Shown: positions 51,648-61,484 of the stretch, piece by piece
Layout: every line of letters begins with the position of its first letter
How positions within the stretch are numbered: the stretch's first letter is position 1
NCBI GenBank assembly: GCA_902362965.1
Contig: CABIYQ010000007.1
Location: forward strand, 3,027-67,026
Direction: 5' to 3'
DNA from: Oscillospiraceae bacterium
GTDB taxonomy: Bacteria; Bacillota; Clostridia; Oscillospirales; Ruminococcaceae
DNA: 64,000 nt
The notes under the pieces: model-generated
The model's database searches: none
Seen by the model: the letters and a program-made list of their open reading frames with translations, nothing else
Told to the model about the DNA's origin: nothing
Translations under genes and position numbers: made by a program

Positions 51648-52589
51648 TCACAAACTCAACGCTTTGGCTATATTTTTTTTACAATTATCAAAAAATTTCT
51701 CTTTATTGTCAAATTCATCTAACATTAACCACTGAATTTTTGCATTTTTCCTAAACCAAGTCAGCTGACGCTTTGCATAACGTCTGGTTTCCTGCTTAAT
51801 TTTATCAATACAGGTCTGTAGATCCGCTCTGTTTTCAAAATACGGAATCAATTCCTTATAACCTATAGCATTAGCAGCAGTTCTCATTTCACCTGATTCA
51901 AAAACTTTTCTGGACTCTTCAACAAGTCCATTTTCCACCATTATATCTACACGCCGATTGATTTTATCATAAAGCTTTTGTCTGTCATGATAATTCAATC
52001 CGATTATTACCGATTCATAAGGAGACTCAACAAGGCGGCTTTCAGCTTTATATTCACTAAGCTTTCGTCCTGTAATTTCATAAACCTCCAAAGCACGTAT
52101 CACACGTACCAGATTATTAGGATGAAGCTCAGCGGCAGTTTCAGGATCACATTTTTCAAGCCGTTCAAAAAGCTTATCATTACCAAACTCGGCTGCTTCC
52201 TGTTCCAGCTTTTGTCTGATATCCAAATCGGATTTTATATCCGGAAATTGAATATTGTCAATCAGAGAGGAAATATAAAGTCCCGTTCCGCCGACTATTA
52301 CAGGCAAACGACCACGTTTATGAATCTCATTTATTTTTTCATTAGCCAGTTCCACATAATCTGCTACGCTGAACGCTCTGTCACGCTCCAGAAAGTCAAT
52401 AAGATGATGAGGAATACCGCCCATTTCCTCCTGTGTCGGCTTCGCAGTCGCAATATCCATACCCTTATATATCTGCATAGAATCTGCAGAAATCACTTCT
52501 CCGTCAAACGACTTGGCAATTTCAACGCCCAATTCAGTTTTTCCCGAAGCGGTAGGACCTGCAATAACAGCAATTTTTATTTTTTCCAT
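51648..52589 (-). CDS. miaA: tRNA dimethylallyltransferase MiaA
   Basis: Adds the dimethylallyl group to A37 of tRNAs reading UNN codons, the substrate for MiaB. The 313 residues show the P-loop IAGPTASGKTELGVEIA, ISADSMQIYKGMDIATAKP, PHHLIDFLE, VGGTGLYISSLIDNI and TRRYAKRQLTWFRKN. It starts next to the mutL stop. Confidence 0.96.
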   Translation of the reverse strand: MEKIKIAVIAGPTASGKTELGVEIAKSFDGEVISADSMQIYKGMDIATAKPTQEEMGGIPHHLIDFLERDRAFSVADYVELANEKINEIHKRGRLPVIVGGTGLYISSLIDNIQFPDIKSDLDIRQKLEQEAAEFGNDKLFERLEKCDPETAAELHPNNLVRVIRALEVYEITGRKLSEYKAESRLVESPYESVIIGLNYHDRQKLYDKINRRVDIMVENGLVEESRKVFESGEMRTAANAIGYKELIPYFENRADLQTCIDKIKQETRRYAKRQLTWFRKNAKIQWLMLDEFDNKEKFFDNCKKNIAKALSL

Positions 52590-52590
52590 T

Positions 52591-54564
52591 CTACTGTATC
52601 CTTTTAAACTGTTTTTCTATATCCCGCTTTGAAAGCACAAACATTACAGGTCTGCCATGAGGACAGTGCCTGATATTTTCATTGTAATAAACATCTTCTG
52701 CAAGCTGCTGAAGTTCAGGTATACTGTTTTTATCATTTGCCTTTATAGCAGCCTTGCAGGCAAGATCATGAAGTGTGTCGTCCAGACAATGAGTCTGAGG
52801 ATTGACTTTGTTAAGATAAAGATTTTCTGCTATTTCAGGAATTATTTCATCCATATTGAGCATATCAAGAATCAACGGAACAGCAGTTACCTTCACAAAA
52901 GGCGAACCGGAAGTATCTATTTTAAATCCCATGTTTTCAAGAACATCACTGTTTTCTTCAAGTGCTCCGCATTCATTTTCTGAAAGTAAAATTTCCATAC
53001 TGTCGATAAGAATCTGACTGTCGGCAGAAGTACAGTTACTTCTCAGCTTTTCAAAAATCACTCTTTCATGAGCAGCATGCTTATCAATCATAACCATATT
53101 ATTACCTGATTCTGCCAAAATATAATTTTTAAAAAGCTCCCCAATAACTTTTATTTCAAGTTCTTCTGTTTTTTCCTCTACATGCGGTTCAGGATCAGGT
53201 ACAGGTTTTTTAAACGAGTTACTGTTAATATAACTGAACTCACCAAAATCTTTTTCATTTTCACATGACTGATTCGTTTCTTCTTGAGTATTTTTCTGAA
53301 CATCAGAAAAACCTGTTCTTCCATCATTTCCATAAATCATCTTTCTGGACGAAAGATTTATTGATTCTGAATGAAAAGCAGTTGTATTATCGCTTTTCAC
53401 TTTTTCACTAGAATAAGCAGCGGAATATTCAGAATTTGATACAGATCTCACAGACACAGTATTTTCTGTTTTTTCAGGAATTTTAGGCTGTTCAAATTTT
53501 TCAGGCTCAAAAGGCTTGGCTTTATAGTCAACAATACTGTTCTTTTCTTCCTTCATCTGAAATTCATAAATAAGTCCAGACGCCATAAGTGCATTTTTAA
53601 CTGCAAAATACACGCAGTTGAAAACGATCTTTTCATCAGAAAACCTTACTTCCGCCTTTGCAGGGTGAACGTTTACATCTACAGTTGCGGGAGGAACATC
53701 AAGCATCAGCACACACGCAGGATATTTTCCGACCATTATAAGATTTTTGTATGCCTCTTCAAGAGACACGCAGCATGTCACAGATTTTACAAATCTTCCG
53801 TTTATAAAAAAGTTCTGAAATACTCTATTGGACTTTGAATACAGAGGTTTAATAACATACCCCTTTACCGCTATACCGTTTTCACTGTAATCAACAGGAA
53901 TAAGGTCATGGGCAAAATCTCTTCCGTACACTCCGTAAATCGCCGAATAAAGTTCCCCGTCTCCGGCAGAGGTAAACTCGACCTTATTGTCTTTAATTAG
54001 CTTAAAAGAAATTTCGGGGTGAGAAAGTACGATCTTCTGCATAATTGAAATTATTGCATTTGCCTCAGCAGAGTCTCTTTTCATAAACTTCTGACGTACC
54101 GGTACATTGTAAAAAATATCACGTATGATAATTGTTGTTCCGTCCGGACAGCCTGTAGGTTCATTCAGTTTTTCAATGCTTCCCTCAATTATGTAATTAG
54201 TTCCCAGTTCGCTTTCATGCTGCTTTGTAAGCACTTCTACCCTTGCAACTGCTGAAATTGACGCCAACGCTTCTCCTCTGAAACCAAGAGTCAAAATACT
54301 GTCCAGATCATCTTTAGACGTAATTTTGCTTGTGGCATGGCGGAGAAATGCAGTAGCGACCTGATCAGGTGCAATTCCGCAGCCGTCATCGGTTATACGC
54401 ATATAAGTCGTACCGCCGTTTTTGATTTCAACAGTAATATGCTCCGCTCCTGCGTCTATTGAATTTTCAAGAAGTTCCTTTATTACAGACGCCGGACGTT
54501 CAATAACCTCTCCGGCAGCAATAAGTTCGGAAATATCCTTACTCAGTACATTGATTTCCGCCAT
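52591..54564 (-). CDS. mutL: DNA mismatch repair protein MutL
   Basis: GHKL ATPase with a C-terminal endonuclease-type domain (657 residues). N-terminal motifs are GEVIERPASVIKELLENSIDAGA, DDGCGI and GFRGEALASISAVA. After a Ser/Glu-rich linker (~335-455) the C-terminal domain has MVMIDKHAAHERVIFEKL (the DQHA-x2-E motif with Lys for Gln) and CPHGRPVMFVL. The endonuclease metal motif thus seems kept. The gene follows mutS by 18 bases. Confidence 0.96.
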   Translation of the reverse strand: MAEINVLSKDISELIAAGEVIERPASVIKELLENSIDAGAEHITVEIKNGGTTYMRITDDGCGIAPDQVATAFLRHATSKITSKDDLDSILTLGFRGEALASISAVARVEVLTKQHESELGTNYIIEGSIEKLNEPTGCPDGTTIIIRDIFYNVPVRQKFMKRDSAEANAIISIMQKIVLSHPEISFKLIKDNKVEFTSAGDGELYSAIYGVYGRDFAHDLIPVDYSENGIAVKGYVIKPLYSKSNRVFQNFFINGRFVKSVTCCVSLEEAYKNLIMVGKYPACVLMLDVPPATVDVNVHPAKAEVRFSDEKIVFNCVYFAVKNALMASGLIYEFQMKEEKNSIVDYKAKPFEPEKFEQPKIPEKTENTVSVRSVSNSEYSAAYSSEKVKSDNTTAFHSESINLSSRKMIYGNDGRTGFSDVQKNTQEETNQSCENEKDFGEFSYINSNSFKKPVPDPEPHVEEKTEELEIKVIGELFKNYILAESGNNMVMIDKHAAHERVIFEKLRSNCTSADSQILIDSMEILLSENECGALEENSDVLENMGFKIDTSGSPFVKVTAVPLILDMLNMDEIIPEIAENLYLNKVNPQTHCLDDTLHDLACKAAIKANDKNSIPELQQLAEDVYYNENIRHCPHGRPVMFVLSKRDIEKQFKRIQ

Positions 54565-54582
54565 TTAATCCTCCTTTTTGCT

Positions 54583-57192
54583 TTAATCAGCAAGCTTTGC
54601 CAGTTCCTCAAGCATTTCTCTGCACTCACTGTCAGTAAGCTCGGCAACGTTTGTTTTTCTCAGACGGTCTGCGAGAATATCTCTATTGAGTATTTCAAAG
54701 CTTATCTGACCATCGTCACTGTCTGCTTTTCGTACGGTTTTATTTTCAAGTTCCATTTCAGCCAAAAGCTCTCTGGCACGTTTGACAACTTTATTTGGAA
54801 GTCCTGCAAGCTTTGCGACCTCAATACCGTAGCTTTCGTCTACACCGCCCTTGACAATCTTTCGTAAAAAGCGTATTCCATCGCCGCTTTTCTTAACGGC
54901 TATGCTGTAATTCTTAACGCCTTCCATGAGATTTTCAAGTTCGATAAGCTCATGATAATGAGTGGCAAAAAGCGTCTTGCAGCCAAGATTTTTTGAACTG
55001 CATATATGTTCCGCAACTGCTCTTGCAATACTGATACCGTCAAAGGTTGACGTACCACGTCCAACCTCGTCAAGAATCACAAGACTGTTTTTTGTAGCAA
55101 ATTTTAATATATCCGAAACCTCGCTCATTTCAACCATAAAGGTACTTTGTCCTGCGGTAAGATCATCGGATGCTCCTACTCTAGTGAAAATTCTGTCAAC
55201 CACAGAAATTTTTGCGTATGACGCAGGAACAAAACAACCCATCTGAGCCATAAGAGTAATAAGTGCAGTCTGTCTCATGTATGTTGATTTACCGGACATG
55301 TTTGGTCCTGTTATGACCGACATTCTGCTGCCCTTTGTATCAAGATAAACGTCATTAGGCACAAATATTTCATCAGACAGCATTAGTTCTACAACCGGAT
55401 GACGTCCGTCATGTATATCAATAACTCCGTCAATCGCAATTTCCGGGCGAGTATAATTATTTTTCATTGAAACGTCAGCAAATGATGATAGTACGTCAAC
55501 TGCGGCAACGGCGGAAGCAGTACGCTGAACGCTCTGAAGTTTTGACGCCAGAAAATCACGTACTTCTGAGAAAATATCTGCTTCAAGTCTCAGCGCCTTG
55601 TCCTTTGCGCCAAGAATATTATTCTCGGCATTTTTAAGATCTTCCGTGATAAATCGTTCACAGTTTGTCAGAGTTTGCTTGCGTATGTAACGGTCAGGAA
55701 CAAGATCGTAGTATGAGCGTGTAACCTCAATATAATATCCGAATACACGGTTAAAACCAATTTTCAGTCCCTTTATGCCTGTTTCTTCACGCTCACGTTC
55801 CTCGATTTCAGTAATAATATTCTTACCGCTGTTCATTATATGCCTGAGGTCGTCAAGCTCCTCATTAAAACCGTCCTTTATAACACCGCCGTCCTTTACT
55901 GAAACCGGCGGCTCGTCAATTATAGCGTTTTCAACAAGACCGGATATATCCTCAAGAGTTGAGATACTGCTTTCCAAAGAATTTATCAGCTTTGAACCAG
56001 ACAGTTTTTTCAGCTGTTCCTTCAAATGAGGCAGTTGAAGAGAAGTTACAGACAGCGACTTCAAATCTCTTGGGGTTGCAGTTTTGTACATTACCCTTGT
56101 CATAAGACGTTCAAGATCATAAACACGCTCTAAAATATCGCCGGTTTCCATAAGTACAACAGGATTTTTAGTAAACTGCTCCACAGCTTCAAGTCTGTCA
56201 ATAATTCTTGCCGGACTTGTAAGCGGCTGTTCAATATAAGTTTTAAGAAGTCTCTTGCCCATTGATGTTCTTGTGGAATCAAGTACCCACAGAAGAGAAC
56301 CTTTCTTTTCCTTGTTTCTTAAGGTTTCAGTAAGCTCAAGATTTCGTCTTGCAGTAAGATCCAAAGCCATAACCGACGAAGCGTCCTGACGTTCAATTGA
56401 AGTGAAACGTCCTGTAAGGGTTTTTTGAGTATCACCGATATATTCAAACAGTCCGCACACTGCACAAACATCCGCACCGCTTTCGGCAAGTCCCAGCATA
56501 TCCATTGAAGAAACGGAAAATTGTTTATACACAGTTTCTTTCTTCAAATCCGGATCAAAACACTCCGATTCTCTGAGTGTTACCGAACAGCCCAATTTCT
56601 CCTTTATAAAATCAAGGACTGTTTTAAGAGAAAGAAATTCAGGATTAAATATAACTTCTGCCGGACTGTATCTGGACAACAAATCTACAAGCTCGGGTTC
56701 AAGATTTTTCCCGCCGTCAACAAGTGCAAGACGAACCTCTCCCGTTGATATATCAGCAAAGCACATTCCGCAGCTCTGATTATCATAATAAGCGCAGCAT
56801 ATATAATTATTATTATCGTCGTTTAGCATACTGCTTTCTATAAGCGTACCGGGTGTAACAACTCTTATAACATCTCTCTGTACTATACCTTTTCCTTCAG
56901 ACGGATCTGTAAGCTGTTCGCATATAGCAACTTTATATCCTGCTTCTATAAGCTTTTTTACATATATTTCACTGCTGTGGTGAGGAACTCCGCACATAGG
57001 TGCTCTTTCCTCAAGTCCGCATTCCTTTCCCGTCAGGGTAAGTTCAAGAGTTTTAGATACCAAAAGCGCATCATCAAAAAACATTTCATAAAAGTCGCCC
57101 ACACGGAAAAACAGTATAGTATCGGGATAATCGTCTTTAGTATCCAGATACTGCTTCATCATAGGGGAAATTTTGGATCTGTCTATTTCCAT
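54583..57192 (-). CDS. mutS: DNA mismatch repair protein MutS
   Basis: Recognises mismatches and recruits MutL. Starting at 57192 (GGAGG upstream, MEIDRSKISPMMKQYL) it has 869 residues. The mismatch-reading motif is FFRVGDFYEMFFDDA. The ATPase domain has TGPNMSGKSTYMRQTA (Walker A), LVILDEVGRGTSTFDGIS (Walker B) and TLFATHYHELIEL. The frame extends 15 codons upstream without a site. Confidence 0.97.
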   Translation of the reverse strand: MEIDRSKISPMMKQYLDTKDDYPDTILFFRVGDFYEMFFDDALLVSKTLELTLTGKECGLEERAPMCGVPHHSSEIYVKKLIEAGYKVAICEQLTDPSEGKGIVQRDVIRVVTPGTLIESSMLNDDNNNYICCAYYDNQSCGMCFADISTGEVRLALVDGGKNLEPELVDLLSRYSPAEVIFNPEFLSLKTVLDFIKEKLGCSVTLRESECFDPDLKKETVYKQFSVSSMDMLGLAESGADVCAVCGLFEYIGDTQKTLTGRFTSIERQDASSVMALDLTARRNLELTETLRNKEKKGSLLWVLDSTRTSMGKRLLKTYIEQPLTSPARIIDRLEAVEQFTKNPVVLMETGDILERVYDLERLMTRVMYKTATPRDLKSLSVTSLQLPHLKEQLKKLSGSKLINSLESSISTLEDISGLVENAIIDEPPVSVKDGGVIKDGFNEELDDLRHIMNSGKNIITEIEEREREETGIKGLKIGFNRVFGYYIEVTRSYYDLVPDRYIRKQTLTNCERFITEDLKNAENNILGAKDKALRLEADIFSEVRDFLASKLQSVQRTASAVAAVDVLSSFADVSMKNNYTRPEIAIDGVIDIHDGRHPVVELMLSDEIFVPNDVYLDTKGSRMSVITGPNMSGKSTYMRQTALITLMAQMGCFVPASYAKISVVDRIFTRVGASDDLTAGQSTFMVEMSEVSDILKFATKNSLVILDEVGRGTSTFDGISIARAVAEHICSSKNLGCKTLFATHYHELIELENLMEGVKNYSIAVKKSGDGIRFLRKIVKGGVDESYGIEVAKLAGLPNKVVKRARELLAEMELENKTVRKADSDDGQISFEILNRDILADRLRKTNVAELTDSECREMLEELAKLAD

Positions 57193-57280
57193 CAATAACC
57201 TCCGATTATGCAATTTGACCTTTTCAGAAAAATTCATGAAAAAGTCAAAAAGCTAAAAATTTTATTTAAATCATATCAGA

Positions 57281-57688
57281 TCAATGACATCCGCCGCAAG
57301 TTGAACAGCTGCCTGAACAACCGCTCGGCTGTGACGGACAGGTTTCAGGATCTTCTCCGTTTGCAGACGCAGTAATAATGTTGTTAATTTCTGCCAGCAT
57401 ACCGTCCATGGCATTTTTTGCAGCATTAAATGCAGCCATATTAGGATTTACCATAATTTCACCGTAAATATTCTTGATAACTCCGTCAAGCTCTTTTACC
57501 TTATCAGTATCTTTATCTGTTTTAGACATTTCCATATTAAGCTCATAACGTTTCATTGTAAAATCATTGATAAGCTTCTGAAGTTGTTCGTCCTTATCAT
57601 TTGTTTCCTTTGCCTTTATATATGCGTCATATCTCGGATCTGCCTGTATAAGCTTTCCTAATTCTCTTGCCATTGAAATTGTATCCAT
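57281..57688 (-). CDS. YlbF/YmcA-family protein with Cys-rich tail
   Basis: A 135-residue helical protein of the YlbF (RicF/RicA) family, seen at ARELGKLIQADPRYDAYIKAK and FNAAKNAMDGMLAEINNII. In Bacillus the Ric proteins form an iron-sulphur complex that aids RNase Y processing, biofilm and sporulation, by literature knowledge. The C-terminus here adds a Cys-rich end (CSGSCSTCGGCH) that could bind a cluster. It lies between miaB and mutS, a common order. Confidence 0.83.
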   Translation of the reverse strand: MDTISMARELGKLIQADPRYDAYIKAKETNDKDEQLQKLINDFTMKRYELNMEMSKTDKDTDKVKELDGVIKNIYGEIMVNPNMAAFNAAKNAMDGMLAEINNIITASANGEDPETCPSQPSGCSGSCSTCGGCH

Positions 57689-57690
57689 TT

Positions 57691-59085
57691 TTATTTCTCC
57701 TTTTTTTCAATCAATTTACCTGTAACAGCCCAATTTTTAGCGCCGATTATTTCTACATCGGCAAAACTGCCCGTCAGGGATTCATCGCCTTCAAATTCAA
57801 CTATTATAAACTCACTGCTTTTTCCGGTAAGCCAACCTTCCCTTTTTCCTTTACCGTCTACAAGCACTCTCATTTTTCTTCCGATAAAGCGTTTGTAGTT
57901 TTCAGTGGAAATTTCTCTCTGCAAAGCAAGAAGTCTGGTCATTCGTTGACTTTTTTCCTCGTCTGAAATAAGATCATTTATTTCAGCCGCCTTTGTTCCG
58001 GAACGCTTTGAGTAAATAAACGAATAAATATTATCATACCCCACACGCTTCATAAGTTCAAGTGTTTTTTCAAAATCCTCTTCGCTTTCATTTGGAAATC
58101 CTACAATAATATCAGTAGTAAACGAAAAATCCGGAATAATACTGCGGGCATACTTTATTGTTTCCATATACCTTTCAACTGTATACCTGCGGTTCATTTT
58201 CTCAAGTATATCATTACTTCCGCTTTGAACCGGAAGATGAAAATGTCTGCCAACTTTTTCACATCGAATAATAGTATCAATAAGTTCTTTTCCGGCATCC
58301 TTTGGGTGCGATGACATAAATCTTATTATAAACTCTCCGTCAATTGCGTTTATCCTTTCCAGAAGTTCGGGAAAATTAATTCCGTCAGGAAGATCTTTTC
58401 CATAGGAATTTACATTCTGTCCCAGAAGCATAATTTCTTTATAACCGGATGCAACCAATTCTTTTACTTCCTGTATAATATTTTCCGGTTTTCTGCTTCT
58501 TTCCCGTCCCCTAACATACGGAACTATACAATAAGTACAAAAATTATTACAGCCGAACATAATTGGTACAGAAGCCTTAAAAGTACTGTCTCTTTTTTGT
58601 TCAAGTCCCTCTACAGGCATATTATACTCATTCGTATCAAATGCATGTTTTTTTCCGGAAAGCTTGTCAAAAAGCAGCTTTGGGAACTTATCCAGAGCAG
58701 ATGTACCGAAAACAATATCCACAAATTTATATGAATTATTGATTTTTTCAACGACATGATCAAGACCGGTCATACAGCCGCAAAGACCTATTATCATCTC
58801 CGGATTTTTTTCTTTATAATGCTTTAGGAATCCCAGATTTCCAAATACTCTGTCTTCAGCGTTTTCTCTTACAGCACATGTATTGAAAATAACCAAACCT
58901 GCATCCTCAGGCTTGTCCGTCAGACCAAAACCCATTTTTGCAAGCATACCTTTCAATTTTTCACCGTCAGAAAAATTAAGCTGACAGCCATAACTGTGTA
59001 CGCAGGCAAGTATTGGCGAATCCTTTTGGGAAATAATTTCCCTAACTGAATTTATATATTCTTCAATAGTCTTTTCCTGATTCAA
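57691..59085 (-). CDS. miaB: tRNA-2-methylthio-N6-dimethylallyladenosine synthase MiaB
   Basis: Radical SAM methylthiotransferase acting on the i6A37 made by MiaA (464 residues). The N-terminal cluster domain has VHSYGCQLNFSDGE, FNTCAVRENAEDRV and LCGCM. The radical SAM motif is MFGCNNFCTYCIVPYVRGRE. The TRAM domain ends the protein (RVLVDGKGKREGWLTG). MiaA is in the same cluster. Confidence 0.96.
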   Translation of the reverse strand: MNQEKTIEEYINSVREIISQKDSPILACVHSYGCQLNFSDGEKLKGMLAKMGFGLTDKPEDAGLVIFNTCAVRENAEDRVFGNLGFLKHYKEKNPEMIIGLCGCMTGLDHVVEKINNSYKFVDIVFGTSALDKFPKLLFDKLSGKKHAFDTNEYNMPVEGLEQKRDSTFKASVPIMFGCNNFCTYCIVPYVRGRERSRKPENIIQEVKELVASGYKEIMLLGQNVNSYGKDLPDGINFPELLERINAIDGEFIIRFMSSHPKDAGKELIDTIIRCEKVGRHFHLPVQSGSNDILEKMNRRYTVERYMETIKYARSIIPDFSFTTDIIVGFPNESEEDFEKTLELMKRVGYDNIYSFIYSKRSGTKAAEINDLISDEEKSQRMTRLLALQREISTENYKRFIGRKMRVLVDGKGKREGWLTGKSSEFIIVEFEGDESLTGSFADVEIIGAKNWAVTGKLIEKKEK

Positions 59086-59162
59086 TTATTAATCTCCATT
59101 CATTCAGGTAATTTATGTAATAATAAATTATACCACAGAAACAACAATTTTACAAGTGAAAA

Positions 59163-59840
59163 TCAGATTTTTTCAATCATTTCAAGAACAACTTCCGCTA
59201 CTCTTTTAGCGGCAATTTTTTCAAATTCGTCAAATGACATTACGCCTTCATCATCTGCATTGTCAGAAATACACCTGATACTGACAAACGGCATTTTATT
59301 CATAAAAGCGCAGTGACCGATCGCAGAAGTTTCCATATCAACTGCAAGCGGTGAAAATTTCTCACAGATAGCATTTTTGACTTCACTGCTGGAAATAAAA
59401 GCTTCGCCTGAAACAACACGTCCGATATGACTGTCAATATTTTTTTCTTTGCACACCTCACAAGCAATGCTTATCAGCTTTTCATCTGCCTTGAAAATTC
59501 CGTTGTAAGGAGGGTAATCATTTAACAATCTAAGCTCAAGATCGTGAGGAAGCACTTCATCTGAAACAACTATATCACATACCTTAACCTTTGCATCCAT
59601 ACCTCCTGCAACACCGGTATTGATAATTGCATCAACATCAAAATGATCGATCATAACCTGTGTACAAACAGCAGCATTGACCTTTGCAATACCGCAGCAT
59701 GCATTGATAATAAGCTTATCCTTATAAGTATTTATGTAAAAATCAAAACCGGAATAGTTTTTAATAACTGCTCCCGTAAGAGATTTTCTTATGTCTGCCA
59801 GTTCCGACGGCATTGCTCCGATAATTCCTATTGTTTTCAT
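59163..59840 (-). CDS. mtnN: 5'-methylthioadenosine/S-adenosylhomocysteine nucleosidase
   Basis: Splits MTA and SAH to free adenine, recycling products of SAM-using enzymes (225 residues). Motifs are IGIIGAMPSELADIRK, NTGVAGGMDAKVKVCDIVVSDEVLPHD, GRVVSGEAFISS, and AVDMETSAIGHCAF and SIRCISDNADDEG near the C-terminus with the catalytic Glu and Asp. It appears as a single gene with ~60 bases of leader. Confidence 0.94.
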   Translation of the reverse strand: MKTIGIIGAMPSELADIRKSLTGAVIKNYSGFDFYINTYKDKLIINACCGIAKVNAAVCTQVMIDHFDVDAIINTGVAGGMDAKVKVCDIVVSDEVLPHDLELRLLNDYPPYNGIFKADEKLISIACEVCKEKNIDSHIGRVVSGEAFISSSEVKNAICEKFSPLAVDMETSAIGHCAFMNKMPFVSIRCISDNADDEGVMSFDEFEKIAAKRVAEVVLEMIEKI

Positions 59841-59904
59841 ATATAAAAATCATTCCCTTCACCATAAAAATACATTATTATTTTTATTATATCAGATTTT
59901 TCTG

Positions 59905-60042
59905 TTATACGCAATACCTATTTGCCATCATTTGACTTAAAATTAATCTATCATCAGGTTTATTGGTTTCGGAGGTTAACATAATCAAGTACTTGTTAGT
60001 TAAATTCCGAAAACCAATTAAAATTCCCGATAATTTTTTCAT
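59905..60042 (-). CDS. Possible small protein coupled to pncB
   Basis: A 45-codon frame whose ATG overlaps the pncB stop as ATGA, with GGGAG a few bases upstream. Its product would be basic at the N-terminus (MKKLSGILIGFRNLTNKYLI). No family recognised. The overlap and ribosome site argue for translation; the short length and lack of homology evidence argue for caution. Confidence 0.35.
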   Translation of the reverse strand: MKKLSGILIGFRNLTNKYLIMLTSETNKPDDRLILSQMMANRYCV

Positions 60043-61484
60043 AACGTCTCCCAATTTACGTTTCTTATAAGCTTCTGCTTCATATTCCACAGCTTTTCTG
60101 ACAGATCCACATAATATTTATGCGGATTTTCAAATCTTTTTACCTCGTCCCATATCAGTGACAACTGAGTTTTGGAATACTCTCTGATTTCTTCGATTGA
60201 CGGAGACTCATACACGCACTTTCCTTTTTTAAAAACAGGAATCTGAAGATTTTTAACAGTAAAATTACTGAGTTTTTTTCGTTTATAGGTAAACTCCGGA
60301 TCAAAAATTTCATAAGGCTTTGTATCGTCAATATTTTCGTCATTTAAAAGAATAACATCTGCCAGCGCCATTCCGGTTTCTTTACAGAACAGTCTTACAG
60401 GCTTTTTATATCCGGGATTTGTAATTTTAGTCACATTATCAGAAAGCTTTATTTTAGGTAAAATTTCTCCGTTTTCTTCAACTGCTACAAGCTTATAGAC
60501 TCCTCCGAAAACCGGTTCGGATTTACTTGTTATCAGTCTTTCACCCACTCCGAATCTGTCAATTTCAGCCCCCTGCATCAAAAGATCCCGAATAATATAT
60601 TCATCAAGAGAATTGGAAACCGTAATCTTACAGTCCTCAAAGCCTGCATCGTCCAGTATTTTTCTTGCCTTTTTGGATAGATATGCAATATCACCGCTGT
60701 CAATTCTGATTCCTCCCGGACGGTATCCCTTTTCCGCCAGCTTTTCAAAAACTTTTACAGCGTTTGGTACGCCTGATTTAAGAGTGTTATATGTGTCCAC
60801 AAGAAATACACAATTTTCAGGATAAGCCTCTGCGTACGCCTCAAAGGCTTCCAGTTCTGTAGGAAACAGCTGAACCCAGCTGTGAGCCATAGTTCCCAAC
60901 GCCGGAACTGAGTAATCTCTGTCCGCCATAGTACATGCCGTACCGCAGCAGCCTGCTATATATGAAGCTCTGGCACCCAGAACAGCTCCGTCTCCTCCCT
61001 GTGCTCTTCTTGAACCGTATTCTATAACCGGTCTGCCTTGTGCTGCACGTACTATACGGCTCGCTTTAGTAGTAATAAGGCTTTGATGGTTTACAAACAG
61101 TAAAATCATCGTTTCAATAAGCTGAACCTGTATTACCGGACCCTTTACCGTAATAAGAGGTTCGTTCGGAAATACCGGAGTACCTTCCCGTACTGACCAT
61201 AAATCGCATTCAAATTTAAAATTTTTCAGATACTCAAGAAACTTATCGGAAAACATATTTTTTCCTCTCAGATATTCAATATCCTCATCTGTAAATTCAA
61301 GATTTTTAAGATATTCAATTATCTGTTCTAGTCCTGCAAAAATTGCATATCCGCCTCCGTCGGGAATACGTCTGAAAAACATATCAAAATAAACCGTCTT
61401 TTCACTGTATTCATGTAAAAGATAACCGTTGCCCATAGTAAGTTCATAAAAATCAACAAGCATTGAAAGATTATGTTTATTCAT
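60039..61484 (-). CDS. pncB: Nicotinate phosphoribosyltransferase
   Basis: Makes nicotinate mononucleotide for NAD salvage (481 residues). Family stretches are LVDFYELTMGNGYL, FDMFFRRIPDGGGYAIFAGLEQ, EYGSRRAQGGDGAVLGARASYIAGC, GTMAHSWVQLFPTELEAF and IRIDSGDIAYLSKKARKILD. It overlaps the nicotinamidase-like gene upstream by 8 bases, so the two enzymes act in sequence: nicotinamide to nicotinate, then to its mononucleotide. Confidence 0.95.
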   Translation of the reverse strand: MNKHNLSMLVDFYELTMGNGYLLHEYSEKTVYFDMFFRRIPDGGGYAIFAGLEQIIEYLKNLEFTDEDIEYLRGKNMFSDKFLEYLKNFKFECDLWSVREGTPVFPNEPLITVKGPVIQVQLIETMILLFVNHQSLITTKASRIVRAAQGRPVIEYGSRRAQGGDGAVLGARASYIAGCCGTACTMADRDYSVPALGTMAHSWVQLFPTELEAFEAYAEAYPENCVFLVDTYNTLKSGVPNAVKVFEKLAEKGYRPGGIRIDSGDIAYLSKKARKILDDAGFEDCKITVSNSLDEYIIRDLLMQGAEIDRFGVGERLITSKSEPVFGGVYKLVAVEENGEILPKIKLSDNVTKITNPGYKKPVRLFCKETGMALADVILLNDENIDDTKPYEIFDPEFTYKRKKLSNFTVKNLQIPVFKKGKCVYESPSIEEIREYSKTQLSLIWDEVKRFENPHKYYVDLSEKLWNMKQKLIRNVNWETL

